Below, in pieces: positions 42,894-52,663 of a stretch of DNA of 52,663 nt. The position numbers and the translations under genes are program-made. The notes under the pieces were generated by a model. The model saw nothing but the letters and a program-made list of their open reading frames with translations. It ran no database searches and had not been told where the DNA came from. Source of the stretch: Gnetum montanum (lineage: Eukaryota > Streptophyta > Gnetopsida > Gnetales > Gnetaceae); NCBI GenBank assembly GCA_015680685.1, contig MNCI01010525.1:1-52663 (forward strand), read 5' to 3'. How positions within the stretch are numbered: the stretch's first letter is position 1; every line of letters starts with the position of its first letter.

Positions 42894-44024
42894 TGGAGAA
42901 GGTTCATTCCACAATTAAATCACCTTCAATGCACTATATCTAGATATTATACAAAGACAAAAATTTTTGCTAGAAAATAGGAAAACTAGCTATCTCTAGT
43001 TAATTTTCTAGAAGATTACAATAGCTTTCATAAAACCCACAACATCCAAAACCTATCATACTCAACCGATATTGTTGAGCATGAGGCCCTACAATCACAC
43101 AATGGTTGTTTCCAATGTAAGATACAACCAATAGAAATATCTCCCACAACCCATAATTGAAATATCTACTTACAAATAAGATATAAAAGAATAGAACACA
43201 TAGACCAACACACTGCAAGCTTATCTTGGAGTTGCAATCACCTATTGCACTCATCCAATGTGTTCATCCACTCTCTCTTGCATAGCTCTCCACTCTCAAG
43301 AGATTTTTCTCTCATTCATTATCTGATAGTGTTTTCTCTCACTCATTATCTAATCAACAATGATGAATACATCAATATTTGTGTCAAACCAAAAGATAAG
43401 AACCCTAGAAACCTTTCCTTAACTCATCCTAAAGTTTTCCAGATGTTTTCCAAGTCTTCTCACATTCTTCGTAGTTATTTTCATCTTTTTTGATTGCATT
43501 CCAACTATTTCTTGAACTAGGATGGCTGTTTTCATAAGTTTCCCTACCTGTCTAGGTTGTCTTTGATCTCGCTAGGATGTCTCCTACAAAAATGCCTCTC
43601 TCAATTGAGATGTTTGCTATTTTCCTGGGATGTTCCATTTGGTCCCAAGACATCCCAAGTTCTAGTGGGATGTCTTACATTAGATATCACCTACACAACT
43701 AGGACATTTCCATTGGGATATCCTAGTTTCTAATGGGACATCTCACTTGCTAGGGCTAAATAGAAAAATTCTTGTTTTGATATATGGACCCTTCAAAATG
43801 TTTCCAAACAAGTCCCCATAGGCTGTAGAACCTCCTAAATTCATCAAAATAAGCCCAAAACGTTCTAAAACATGCCAAAACATCTAGGAATCATCATTAA
43901 CAAAATCAACACAAGAAGACACACATAATAGGACACACTTGTCCATGTATTCTTCAAACTTGAAATTGAAAAAATGACTTGTAGGATAAAGCACAAGGGA
44001 ATCAGAAGATATGTCCCTACATCA
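42894..44024 (-). repeat. Element D 5' LTR
   Basis: Starts TGGAGAAGGTTCATTCC and ends CCCTACATCA. Matches 38056-39161 with many scattered differences. The GACATC/GATGTC array is at about 43576-43742. Confidence 0.9.
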
Positions 44025-44068
44025 AATAATAATGATTTTGACTTGGTTTTGTAAAGCTAGCAGAAAAT
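44025..44068 (-). pseudogene. Element E RNase H, middle fragment
   Basis: The minus strand reads LALQNQVKIIII. It fits between EFEPLIHVLL (ending at 48994) and YDDSYLIINQ (starting at 38053), which is how the two insertion points were found. Confidence 0.65.
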
Positions 44069-45398
44069 GTCACATCCCAAATTTTCATGCTTAAATAAAC
44101 CAAGTTTAATCACATATATCTTATGACTTGGGCATGTCATGTCATAATGCTTATATCCAAAAGAAAATAATCCTACAAGAATTATAAACCTTTAATCAAA
44201 ATGCATGGTAAAATAACAACACATTGAAGTATTTTAAGCATTGATTCCATTATTCATAAACCATAATTGAATCTCACAACATAACATGTTTGTAGCCTCA
44301 AAAAAATGTTGATAAAATCCAACTTCACACAAGCTAAAATACATCATGATCCTTGTGAAAACATATCCAAAATCTAAAAACATAAAGAAAAGCTCCAAAG
44401 GTCTAGCTTTGTCACCATTAAAAACCTATCTCCTACTACATGAATTTGCATCTATGTATATAGGAAGGGTTAGAAACCTTCTAGTAGAGCTAACCACCTT
44501 GGTGCACTTGGGATAAGCTGATAGATGGAGCACATTCTACACAAGAAACTATCTCAAAATCCATGATATTAGATACCAAAAGCCACATCCAAGCCATGAT
44601 ATTCACAAAACATTAAGAGATAGGAAAATTAAGAAGGTAGTAGGATCGAGCATGCATAAGGACTCTTTGTTTGTAAAGGTCTCACCTATCTTGAATGCCA
44701 GTGACTCTCCTTAAGGATTGGTTAACCAACCTCACCTCTCTTGGAAAAATTGAACCTAGAAAAAAATTCATATGGATTACCTACCCTTTAGTTTTGCAAC
44801 ATGAAAACTAGCCATATTACATTTACAAGAAATGTAAGTAAACATTGTTAGCTAGGCAGTTTTCCCATAATGCTTGTCTAGTACCACAACCATATAACAT
44901 TCACAAGCAACACAAGTAGAAACTATTGGTTAGATAGATCCTTCACAATGCTTGCCTGATGTCATAACCTAAGGACAATCATAAGTGACGTGGATCAAGC
45001 AATGATGCCAACTTTACCCTCCACAATGCCTAAACATTGACATTTAGATATGGTCACTAGAGGTATGATCATAATTAATATGGATCAAGTTCTAGAGGCC
45101 AACCTATGCTTCCCATAATGCTTATCCATTGATCCCATGGAAATCCATCATCAAGAGGCAAAAAATGAACATCGATGATCAAATATGCTTCATAGATCAT
45201 GAGTACCACATGAGACAAACAAGAGAACTACCCTTCACAAGATGACCACAAAAATGGTATGATGTACCTAGTTCCTAGTGTTTTTGGTTGTGTTTCAATT
45301 GTTCATAGTGTTCCCAGGGTCAAAGAGGACCTATTCGAGCATGAAATAGGTCTTTGAACTCAATTTTTAGTGGCTTTTCTAACATGCCTAGCAAGTGA

Positions 45399-45670
45399 GA
45401 TGTCTCAAGGGACTGGGAGATGTCCAGGAGCAAGAGGGGATGCCTTAGTAAACTCAAAGACATCTTGGCTTGAGCTGGGACATCTTAGGGTTGAGGAGAT
45501 GTCTTATTCTAAGAGGAGACATCTCATGCTTGACGAAGATGTCTTAACAAAGACATCTTGAAACAGGGGGAGACATCTTAAGTGCAATGAAGACATCTTG
45601 TCCATGGGTGAGATGTCTTTCTAGAATTCTCAACATGTAGGAGGAACATCTAGTAGAGATCTAGGACATC
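45399..45670. repeat. Phased 20-bp array of GACATC/GATGTC cores
   Basis: Cores start at 45399, 45419, 45439 (variant GATGCC), 45459, 45479, 45498, 45518, 45538, 45552, 45572, 45592, 45612, 45645 (variant AACATC) and 45665. Steps are 19-20 bp except one of 14 and one of 33. The core occurs in both orientations, usually within AGACATCT or AGATGTCT, while the intervening bases vary. Similar spacing occurs in both LTRs of element D. Confidence 0.8.
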
Positions 45671-46759
45671 TCATTTAGGAAGGAAAATACTAGAAAATAG
45701 CTAGAAAAATACCAAAATGAGGGAAATGATTAGGGAATCCATAGGAATAAGAATTAGCATTTCAAGAACAAGAATCGAAGTAGCGTAAGAGAAAACCAAG
45801 ATTGATATGGAACTCAACTTGACAAATACCAAGTTGAAAAAATTGGTAAAACAAGATACAAATCAAAACCATGAAATTATTCAATGATACAAAGCTTGGG
45901 GCTATTTACTCTCCCTTAACAAACTAAGCTACAACAAGATTGGGCTGCAATGCATGAAGCTAAACACCAAGGAATCCAACTGTACTATCCTAAATCGTTG
46001 GTGTAAGGCTGGAAGGAAAACAAACACTGAGAGATCGTCAGGCAGCCACAGCTGACCCTGCCTTCGCTTGAGGGCAAGCTAGAAAAGGGAACAAAGGTAG
46101 ACTACCTTGGATGGTTTGCACGCAAATCAACCAAGGACTTCCCTGAGCGTAAGCTATGGCTAGTGTTGGGGTTATTGTAAACAGTATGTAAATGAAATGC
46201 AAATGATGATACGAAATGTAAATAGAGTATACTAAATTATAAATAAAGCATAAATAGAGTTATATTTGTAAAGCATAAACAGAACTAAACAATGTAAATG
46301 GGAGGCAATAATGAAACTGTATTATATTGTTTAAAAAAAATGTGCACCGGTCAAAGCGTAGTTGCACACGTGTGGATGGTAAGTCAAATGCCTAGCCCCA
46401 GGATGATACAATTCTGATGATGTGATGATGAAAATGAGAAGTGCTTGGATGCCCACAGTCAGGTGTGCCATGCGCCCAAGGATTGCAAGTTCTGTCCTCC
46501 TTCAGAATTGTTAATCTCTCCAATCTTTTCCTCTTCCCATCTTTTTCTTCTCTTTCTTGCCTCTTTGCCTCCCTCCTTTAGTTTGTGTGAATTGATAGGG
46601 TATTTATAGGGTTGGGCTAGGTTTTTCTTTGACCAGGTTTAATGTATTTTACAATTTTTGGGTCATTCAAGCCCATAAAAAAAATACAAATTAGAAAGAA
46701 AAGCCCTCAAGCGAAAAATATTTTAAAAAATTTACAAAGATTAGCTCTAACTCTGACCC

Positions 46760-46912
46760 GCTTGAAAAATTATATTTTTTTTGTTTTGTTTTAGACCATG
46801 AGGGCTTGACATGCCCACAAATGGGGATTTATAANTGCTTGAAAAATTATATATTTTTTTGTTTTGTTTTAGACCATGAGGGCTTGACATGCCCACAAAT
46901 GGGGATTTATAA
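46760..46912. repeat. 75-bp duplication flanking the N at 46835
   Basis: Sequence from GCTTGAAAAATTATAT to GGGGATTTATAA occurs immediately before and after the N with nearly no differences. This looks like an unmerged contig overlap. Confidence 0.8.
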
Positions 46913-48993
46913 TAAAATGTACAACAAGAGAAATTTGACTGCCCAGCGTGACCTGCAGTGTGACCTGCAATGTGACCTTCAAAACTTGCAATTTTGAGTT
47001 AAAATATGGAATTTCTTAAGGTTGGAACCCATAGTTATCAATAGTGGACCCTAAGGACAACTTGTACCCTTGAAATCAAGTCATTTTGGCTCAGTTTCGG
47101 GTTGGTGACGCTGATCCTTACGCTCTGCAGTGTCTGTGGGCCTTGGGGGGACCTTGCCTGTTGAATCATGGACCATCGGGGGCTGTTTCAGAGGCCTCCA
47201 AGTTTGGTCATGCTGTACTCATGTTTGGCAGCAGCATGACTTAGCTTGATTCTTGTTTGAAAGTGCTAGGCCAAAATTAGTGGTGTTTCATTGGCCCCTC
47301 TTTGTTGATGTCTGGAGGAATCCACCCGAGAGGCGTCGACAAAGAAGTGCAAAACACCATGAGCAATAAAGCATCAAACATTAACCATCGGCCCTTGGCT
47401 GGGTGTCATCGCACCATTTTCAAAAGTACATGGGATTGAGGGAATGTGGTTCAAGATGTAAGGAATCGGTTGTAACCAGGGAAGCTAAGAGGTTAAGGGC
47501 GATGATTGCTGCTGGGATTTGTGGGAGAGGAATGCCCTCTTGTGCACAAGTTATGTCATTGGTCCTTGTCAACAGCCAGGTTTTTAGTAGACTTGGAATC
47601 GATACATAGGAGGTGCGTTCTTTGGAGAAATGGGACTCTTATAGAGTATTTGTAGGGCCCGTTGTAAACAGCCAAAGCCACGCGATGATGTGTAACATGG
47701 TCTCTTTGAGACACGAGTGTAACTTTTTTTTCAAGAAAACTGCCTTCTCGCCTGGGGCTTGTATGAGAATGGCCAATAGTCTTTTTGTTTATGATGTCAA
47801 CGGGGTATTGAAGACCTTTTTCGTGCATTTTTCTCTTTGACCTTTTTTTTTGTTTTTTTTCTTGGTCTTTTTGAAAGAGCTTGCTTTTTGCGCCATGCTC
47901 GTGTTTGAGCACTTGCATTTTGCATCATGTACTGTGTATCATGTTTTGCGTTGCAACTGCTTAGAGAGTTACAGTGTGCAACAGTGTATCAAGAGTTTTG
48001 AGGTGAGCAGAATGTATCAGGGAGGTGTAATTGAATAGGCTAAGGGGAGCATGATGGGGAAATAGGGGATGTATCAGGAGTCGGGAATGTACTTATGAGC
48101 GGATTGATTAACCCAGTCGTGTGCGTCAGAAAAAATGTGATACCTTGTCATCATGATGAAGAGCATCTATGCACGAATGCCTCAGAAGTGTCATCCTGCA
48201 AACACAACTCCAAGAAGACAAGAAAACCTCAAATGAAACAGTTAGCTAAACACTTTAAACAAGGAGATGGAGTCACCACGTGCAGCCTTCAAAGCAAACA
48301 GAATCATGAACAGCATTAGTTTCATTAGGCCCCATGGGATGAATCATGCAACAAGTCTCTGTGAAACAGGAACAGCCAACTGCAACAACAGATCTTTTCA
48401 GGTTTTTCCTGGTTTTTGATGATGTCACTAGTTTATGACAACAAGATTAAAATTAACAACAAGATTACAAACTCCAGCCAATATAGCAACAGTGGTTTAC
48501 AATGAGTTATCTCCAAAATTACATTCATGATAAATGAAAAAGTTCCATAAGAGTCTGATAAGTTACAGAAAATCTCTAGTTTACATAGGAAAAGAAAATA
48601 GAAGCAAATCTTTGAGTAAGTTATCAAAAGTATGATATATGATATTTTTCCAAAACTTTATGTTCTAGTTCACAACATGTGCCACCTCCATCAACTTGTT
48701 CTTAGCAAGAGACACCAAGAAATTATTAGCGTCCAAATCCAAAAGCTCAACAAAACAATATTATCAAAGATGAAACAAGAATTTAAAAGAGGAATATTTT
48801 GAAATGGAGAGATCATAAAAAATATAAGGCAAGTTAAATAAAAGATAATTAAAATATTTCACAATATAATGGAGCACATTCATTAATGTTTTTAAGGTGA
48901 TGAGATCAAATCCTCCATGAGACTTAAATCAACAAAGAGTAACAAAAAATAAAGATAAAACAAGGGGTTAAAAATACAAGTTGTTACAGAAGA

Positions 48994-49839
48994 ACATGAA
49001 TTAAGGGTTCAAATTCAACTACATTGTTTGTACAAGAAAAATCAAACTTGGAGGTTCTATAAAGATCGTGTTTGGTAGAAAGAACAAAAACATAAGTTGC
49101 ACTAGAACTAAAAGAAATATGAGCCTCATTGAAGTGAAGATTAACATTAAGGTTGTTCTCATCATTATACAAGTCATAAGCAATATCCTTGAATTTGAGA
49201 GAAGAAATGAAATTACATATGGCTTGATCTTTGATAAAATGCTAAGATAGGTAATAAAGGTTAATTCAATGAAGGAAGTTTTCCAATGGGATAACCAATG
49301 ACCATCCAAAGGATTACTAGCAACTATCTTGAGATGTTGTCTTTGTAGATCACAGATACTTTAGCATTTAAAAGATAGTGTTTCCATTTATTGTGGGCAA
49401 AGACAAGACTTAGGTAGGATTTCTTAGCATCTAAATATCTAGTCTCATAATCATAGGAAGGGTGAAAGATATAATAGATAGAAATATCAACTTCATCCTA
49501 TCATCTTCGACAAAGCATGACAATTATTGCATGATTGGACTTGAAGAGGTAGAGATAAAAAATGTGATTGAATTGCAAAGGATGCAAGATAGGAAGAAAA
49601 GTTAAAATCCCTTTGATGAAATCAAAGCATTTTTGACAATTCTCATTCTAAATGAAAATATTAGACTAATAGAGTAGATGAGTCAAGGATTTATATGATT
49701 TGTAAGGTTGGTAATGAATTGGTAAATGGACTGGATGTGACCTTCCAAAACATGCTTATCTTGGATGTTCTAAGGAGGTGGAAGCTCCATAATAGCTTTG
49801 ACCTTATTAGGGTCAATGACCATGCCATCCTAAGATACA
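48994..49839 (-). pseudogene. Element E RT C-terminus and RNase H start
   Basis: From the right, the minus strand reads DGMVIDPNKVKAIMELPPP and HLQSIYQFITNLTNHIHP, the RT thumb/connection of gypsy elements. It ends with TSKFDFSCTNNVVEFEPLIH near 49010-49070, the RNase H segment containing the conserved catalytic Glu. Several frameshifts and stops. The 49069-49839 part recurs inverted at 49945-50715. Confidence 0.75.
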
Positions 49840-49840
49840 N

Positions 49841-50715
49841 ATTAGCTTAGAGTAAGTCCTAACCTGTTGTAACAAGTATAACCTATGTATCAACCCTAAG
49901 CAATGTATATTTGGTGTTCTTATAGGTAAAATGTTACATTACCTTGTATCTTAGGATGGCATGGTCATTGACCCTAATAAGGTCAAAGCTATTATGGAGC
50001 TTCCACCTCCTTAGAACATCCAAGATAAGCATGTTTTGGAAGGTCACCTCCAGTCCATTTACCAATTCATTACCAACCTTACAAATCATATACATCCTTG
50101 ACTCATCTACTCTATTAGTCTAATATTTTCATTTAGAATGAGAATTGTCAAAAATGCTTTGATTTCATCAAAGGGATTTTAACTTTTCTTCCTATCTTGC
50201 ATCCTTTGCAATTCAATCACATTTTTTATCTCTACCTCTTCAAGTCCAATCATGCAATAATTGTCATGCTTTGTCGAAGATGATAGGATGAAGTTGATAT
50301 TTCTATCTATTATATCTTTCACCCTTCCTATGATTATGAGACTAGATATTTAGATGCTAAGAAATCCTACCTAAGTCTTGTCTTTGCCCACAATAAATGG
50401 AAACACTATCTTTTAAATGCTAAAGTATCTGTGATCTACAAAGACAACATCTCAAGATAGTTGCTAGTAATCCTTTGGATGGTCATTGGTTATCCCATTG
50501 GAAAACTTCCTTCATTGAATTAACCTTTATTACCTATCTTAGCATTTTATCAAAGATCAAGCCATATGTAATTTCATTTCTTCTCTCAAATTCAAGGATA
50601 TTGCTTATGACTTGTATAATGATGAGAACAACCTTAATGTTAATCTTCACTTCAATGAGGCTCATATTTCTTTTAGTTCTAGTGCAACTTATGTTTTTGT
50701 TCTTTCTACCAAACA
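49841..50715 (+). other. N-bounded inverted copy of element E sequence
   Basis: Positions 49945-50715 are the reverse complement of 49069-49839, 771 bp with only a few differences seen by eye. The first 104 bases are unique and read INPKQCIFGVLIGKMLHYLV on the plus strand, exactly the RT residues that should precede the thumb region of E. Ns at 49840 and 50716 bound the piece. If flipped, it would overlap and extend E correctly, so it is most likely a misoriented contig. Confidence 0.78.
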
Positions 50716-50716
50716 N

Positions 50717-51517
50717 GATAAAAATGTTACAAAAATTTCAGTTCAATAGCTATTGTAGTTTTGAAGAAATTAGTTTTATAATTTGGCAGATTTTCTAAAT
50801 CTTGAAATTTTATGAAAATGGATGATGGTCAATGATTAGATTATTTGTAGTGACTTAACTCATCCTAACTTTCAATTTATCCAAATCATGTCCTTAATAA
50901 TGTATTTGCGAAAGTAAACAAGATATTTTAATATAGAGATTAAAATTTGAAAAATTGAAACTAAAGCTGAAAGCTAAAAGCATTAATAAATTCTTCTACT
51001 ATAATGTAAGAGAGAGTTATGACTAAGAGTAATGTAATCATAGAATTTATATAACAAGGTTATAACTAAGAAAAGTGATAATAAAGCATTTAAATAATCA
51101 TCAATGTTCTTACACTAGTTTACTATTAACATGATAATTATGATAAGAATAACTTATTCAATTAGCTTTTCAATCATGAATCCTTTTTAAAAGTAGAAGT
51201 AACCAAAATCATATAACATGCATACACATCTTACATAATTTGAACCCTCCTTTGGGGCTTTTTAAGAGAAGATAACAAATCTAATGCAAAACCATATGTA
51301 TAGCCAAATGAAAATTAGTTATAGGACTATTAGAGAATCAAAGTACAAGAGGGAATCCATTGGCATACTGCACATCAACCACCTAAAATATATACAGTCT
51401 TTATTAGTAAAATAATTATAAGGAGATCTCTTTGGTAGTGGAAACCTCATACAACTTATCAACTCCATTGGTATATGCTATATGTACCTTCTTGAGAGCC
51501 TATTCCACTAATGCAAT
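50717..51517. other. AT-rich sequence without a recognisable gene
   Basis: Nothing convincing was found. A minus-strand stretch near 51425-51517 (ALKKVHIAYTNGVDKLYEVS) has a coding look but meets a stop, and no family is recognised. Confidence 0.4.
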
Positions 51518-52317
51518 TGATGAGTGACGAGGTACCCCTACACTCAACCATACGAATATGAGTGTTTCACGCATGATCTGCTCGAACTCCACAGACGGGC
51601 TAGTTGTGGTATCTAGATAGTTACTCATTGATTGCAGTTCACTGTCTTCCCACTTGGACTAGTATTGGCTTTATCATGTATGGTTTAGTCCAGAGTGAGG
51701 TGTATGATATGTTCCTAAACTAATGCTACTCCTGAAGGCAATGGAAAATAACTTTAATTAGGCTAAGAGGAAAGGGAGAGAAAGTCTAAGCTAATAGGAG
51801 ATAGGGAGAGAGAATCTAAGCTAGCCTAAGTGCGATGAGCATCCATTTCTTAATCATCCATACACATCTTAGGCCTCATGTATAACTACTATTGAGATTA
51901 CCAAGTGCATGGCCTGAGTATGCTACTAGGATACCAAGTAGTCATACGTAGATGCTCATGATCAAGTTGTACTCATTCTGTGTTTAATAACAATAATAAT
52001 TAAGTAATTAAACTAAGTGAATGCTACAATGATGAAGTAATCTCGATCTTTATTTCTTGTCATGTGCATGTCCAAGTACGTCACACTCAAATAAAGGATG
52101 TCGTACAATTACAATCATCACACTACAGGCATGCACTGGGAGGAAACGTTGAGAAAGACTAAAAATGAGAAAGACTAAAAATGAAACTAACTTCTATCCC
52201 TCTCTACTCCTTGTGCCTACATATGTATTTATAGGGCTACACTGGAGTCACGATATCAAGTATGCGATATCGCAAGCTAGGCTGCGATATCGTGTCCTAA
52301 TGAATCACGATTCATCA
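51518..52317 (-). mobile_element. TGATGA-type LTR, probably solo
   Basis: 800 bp from TGATGAGTGACGAGGTACCC to GATTCATCA, the same family as the 14871-16068 solo LTR and the element A LTRs (shared ACCCCTACACTCAACCATA and TTTAGTCCAGAGTGAGGTGT, read on this strand). GATATC palindromes lie near its U3 end at 52251-52292. A minus-strand TATA-like CCCTATAAATAC is near 52225-52236. There is no primer site to its left and no polypurine tract to its right. Flanks GCAAT and ACAAC do not match, so the TSD is decayed or the copy is rearranged. Confidence 0.8.
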
Positions 52318-52329
52318 ACAACCATAAAG

Positions 52330-52663
52330 CCCAATGGTAGGTACAAAACCCATTATTCTTATTTTGATGAAAAATATGTTAGCTACGTTGTTCTACTCCA
52401 ATTATTCAAGATGTTATTAACAATAAAATCAAATAAAATTTATAAATGTGATTTTCTTTGGTAGGATTCAGAAGGATGTAAAAAGAAATTCATTTATTTA
52501 ATTGGGATATAGGTTGTCATCCATGGGAAGGTGGTGGACTTGGACTTAAAAAATTGCATTATTTATGTATATTTCTTTCAGGAAAGTTAGCTTGGAGAAT
52601 TAGGAATAAAAATGTCATATGGGTTAAAGTAATGAAAGTTAAATATTTGAACTATAAAACAGA
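52330..52663 (+). pseudogene. LINE (L1-type) reverse-transcriptase C-terminal fragment
   Basis: The plus strand reads NKIYKCDFLW, a stop, DSEGCKKKFIYLIG. After a frame change it continues WEGGGLGLKKLHYLCIFLSG and KLAWRIRNKNVIWVKVMKVK to the window edge. This matches the well-known tail of plant LINE ORF2 proteins (FLWG...KKIHLVxW...GGLGLRxL...KLAWRL...LWVxVxKxKY). It is cut by the window end and carries at least one stop and a frameshift. Confidence 0.8.

Larger units (their letters stand above)
38056..44024 (-). mobile_element. Non-autonomous chromodomain-type Ty3/gypsy element D
   Basis: A 6-kb element inserted in the RNase H of element E, with near-matching duplications AATAG (38051-38055) and AATAA (44025-44029). 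It has two 1.1-kb LTRs and a tRNA-iMet-type primer site. Gag with a CCHC knuckle, a protease-like region, an unknown acidic ORF, the integrase tail and a C-terminal chromodomain follow. RT, RNase H and the integrase core are absent. The primer site and chromodomain place it among chromoviruses. Confidence 0.85.
44069..48988. mobile_element. Unresolved 4.9-kb insertion F in element E
   Basis: F begins TGTCACATCCC and ends GTTGTTACA (TG...CA), with near-matching flanks GAAAA (44064-44068) and GAAGA (48989-48993). It splits the RNase H frame of E. I found no coding domain or clear LTR pair. It includes the phased GACATC/GATGTC array (45399-45670), a pyrimidine-rich run and a minus-strand TATA-like CTATAAATACC near 46595-46605 that suggest an LTR within 46150-47400, the N-flanking duplication at 46760-46912, and short uninterpreted open frames at 47403-48319. 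It could be a large non-coding LTR element or several insertions. Confidence 0.45.
36740..49839 (-). mobile_element. Remains of Ty3/gypsy pol E, split by D and F
   Basis: Reading leftward on the minus strand, the pieces are: RT C-terminus and RNase H start (49839-48994), an RNase H continuation of 44 bp (44068-44025), the RNase H end (38055 to about 37850) and integrase (about 37520-36740). Joining the reading frame across the two insertions gives a sensible RNase H, which shows that D and F are later insertions. LTRs of E were not identified. It is heavily mutated. Confidence 0.72.

Noticed and set aside
45399-45670. CRISPR-like array (short repeats with variable spacers)
   Set aside because: The repeated core is only 6-8 bp, occurs in both orientations with 12-14 bp spacers, and lies in plant LTR-type DNA. 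No cas-like genes are present.
50475-50798. Hydrophobic open frame suggesting a membrane protein (also on the minus strand at 49019-49309)
   Set aside because: It is an alternative frame over the gypsy RNase H segment FSCTNNVVEFEPLIH, duplicated by the inverted contig.
51365-51517. Minus-strand exons of an unknown gene (ALKKVHIAYTNGVDKLYEVS, and an AG-preceded VVDVQYANGFPLVL)
   Set aside because: Stops follow each piece, no consistent splice pair joins them, and no family is recognised.

Overview
The window looks like nuclear DNA from a seed plant with a large, repeat-swollen genome. A gymnosperm is plausible, but that is inference. The only host gene I recognise is the 5' half of a split, intron-containing homologue of the spliceosome factor SYF1 (XAB2 in animals), on the minus strand at 1-4111. 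Nearly all the rest is old LTR-retrotransposon DNA of the Ty3/gypsy class, nested several layers deep and riddled with stop codons, with traces of LINEs and tRNA-like SINEs. Isolated single Ns (168, 244, 337, 435, 14081, 27381, 46835, 49840, 50716) behave like forced contig joins; at several of them the flanks are duplicated, inverted or out of order.

Layout. 1-4111: SYF1 exons 1 and 2, then three short exon pieces in scrambled order and orientation. 4112-7014: SYF1 upstream region with telo-box motifs, a perfect 31-bp inverted repeat, local tandem duplications and a hairpin of tRNA-like SINE relics. 7015-14353: Ty3/gypsy element A (minus strand), complete from gag to integrase but with a truncated 3' LTR; TSD CATAC. 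14866-16073: solo LTR with a perfect ATATG TSD. 16429-35422: a 19-kb element C (plus strand) of the same superfamily; TSD TATAT, tRNA-Asp-type primer site, degraded gag-pol, and a long extra open reading frame between integrase and the 3' LTR. Element B (26287-32783, minus) is inserted into that extra frame. 36740-49839: remains of a third gypsy pol (E, minus), split by element D (38056-44024, minus, a chromodomain-type element) and by an unresolved 4.9-kb insertion F (44069-48988). 51518-52317: another LTR. 52330-end: LINE reverse-transcriptase tail.

How the parts relate. Elements A, C, the solo LTR and the LTR at 51518 share LTR ends (TGATGA...TCATCA) and a similar U5, but differ in U3. A and C also share a gag with an SR-like Arg/Ser/His-rich segment. 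Elements B and D belong to different gypsy lineages, yet both kept gag, protease and the integrase tail while lacking reverse transcriptase, RNase H and the integrase catalytic core. They therefore look like non-autonomous elements mobilised in trans.

The most interesting signals are: the extra ORF of element C; the well-preserved acidic ORF that replaces the RT-IN core in element D; and a strikingly phased array (20-bp steps with occasional 14-bp steps) of the hexamer GACATC/GATGTC in both D LTRs and in insertion F. No CRISPR, rRNA or intact tRNA gene was seen. Coordinates of degraded coding regions are approximate unless a splice site, LTR end or TSD fixes them.
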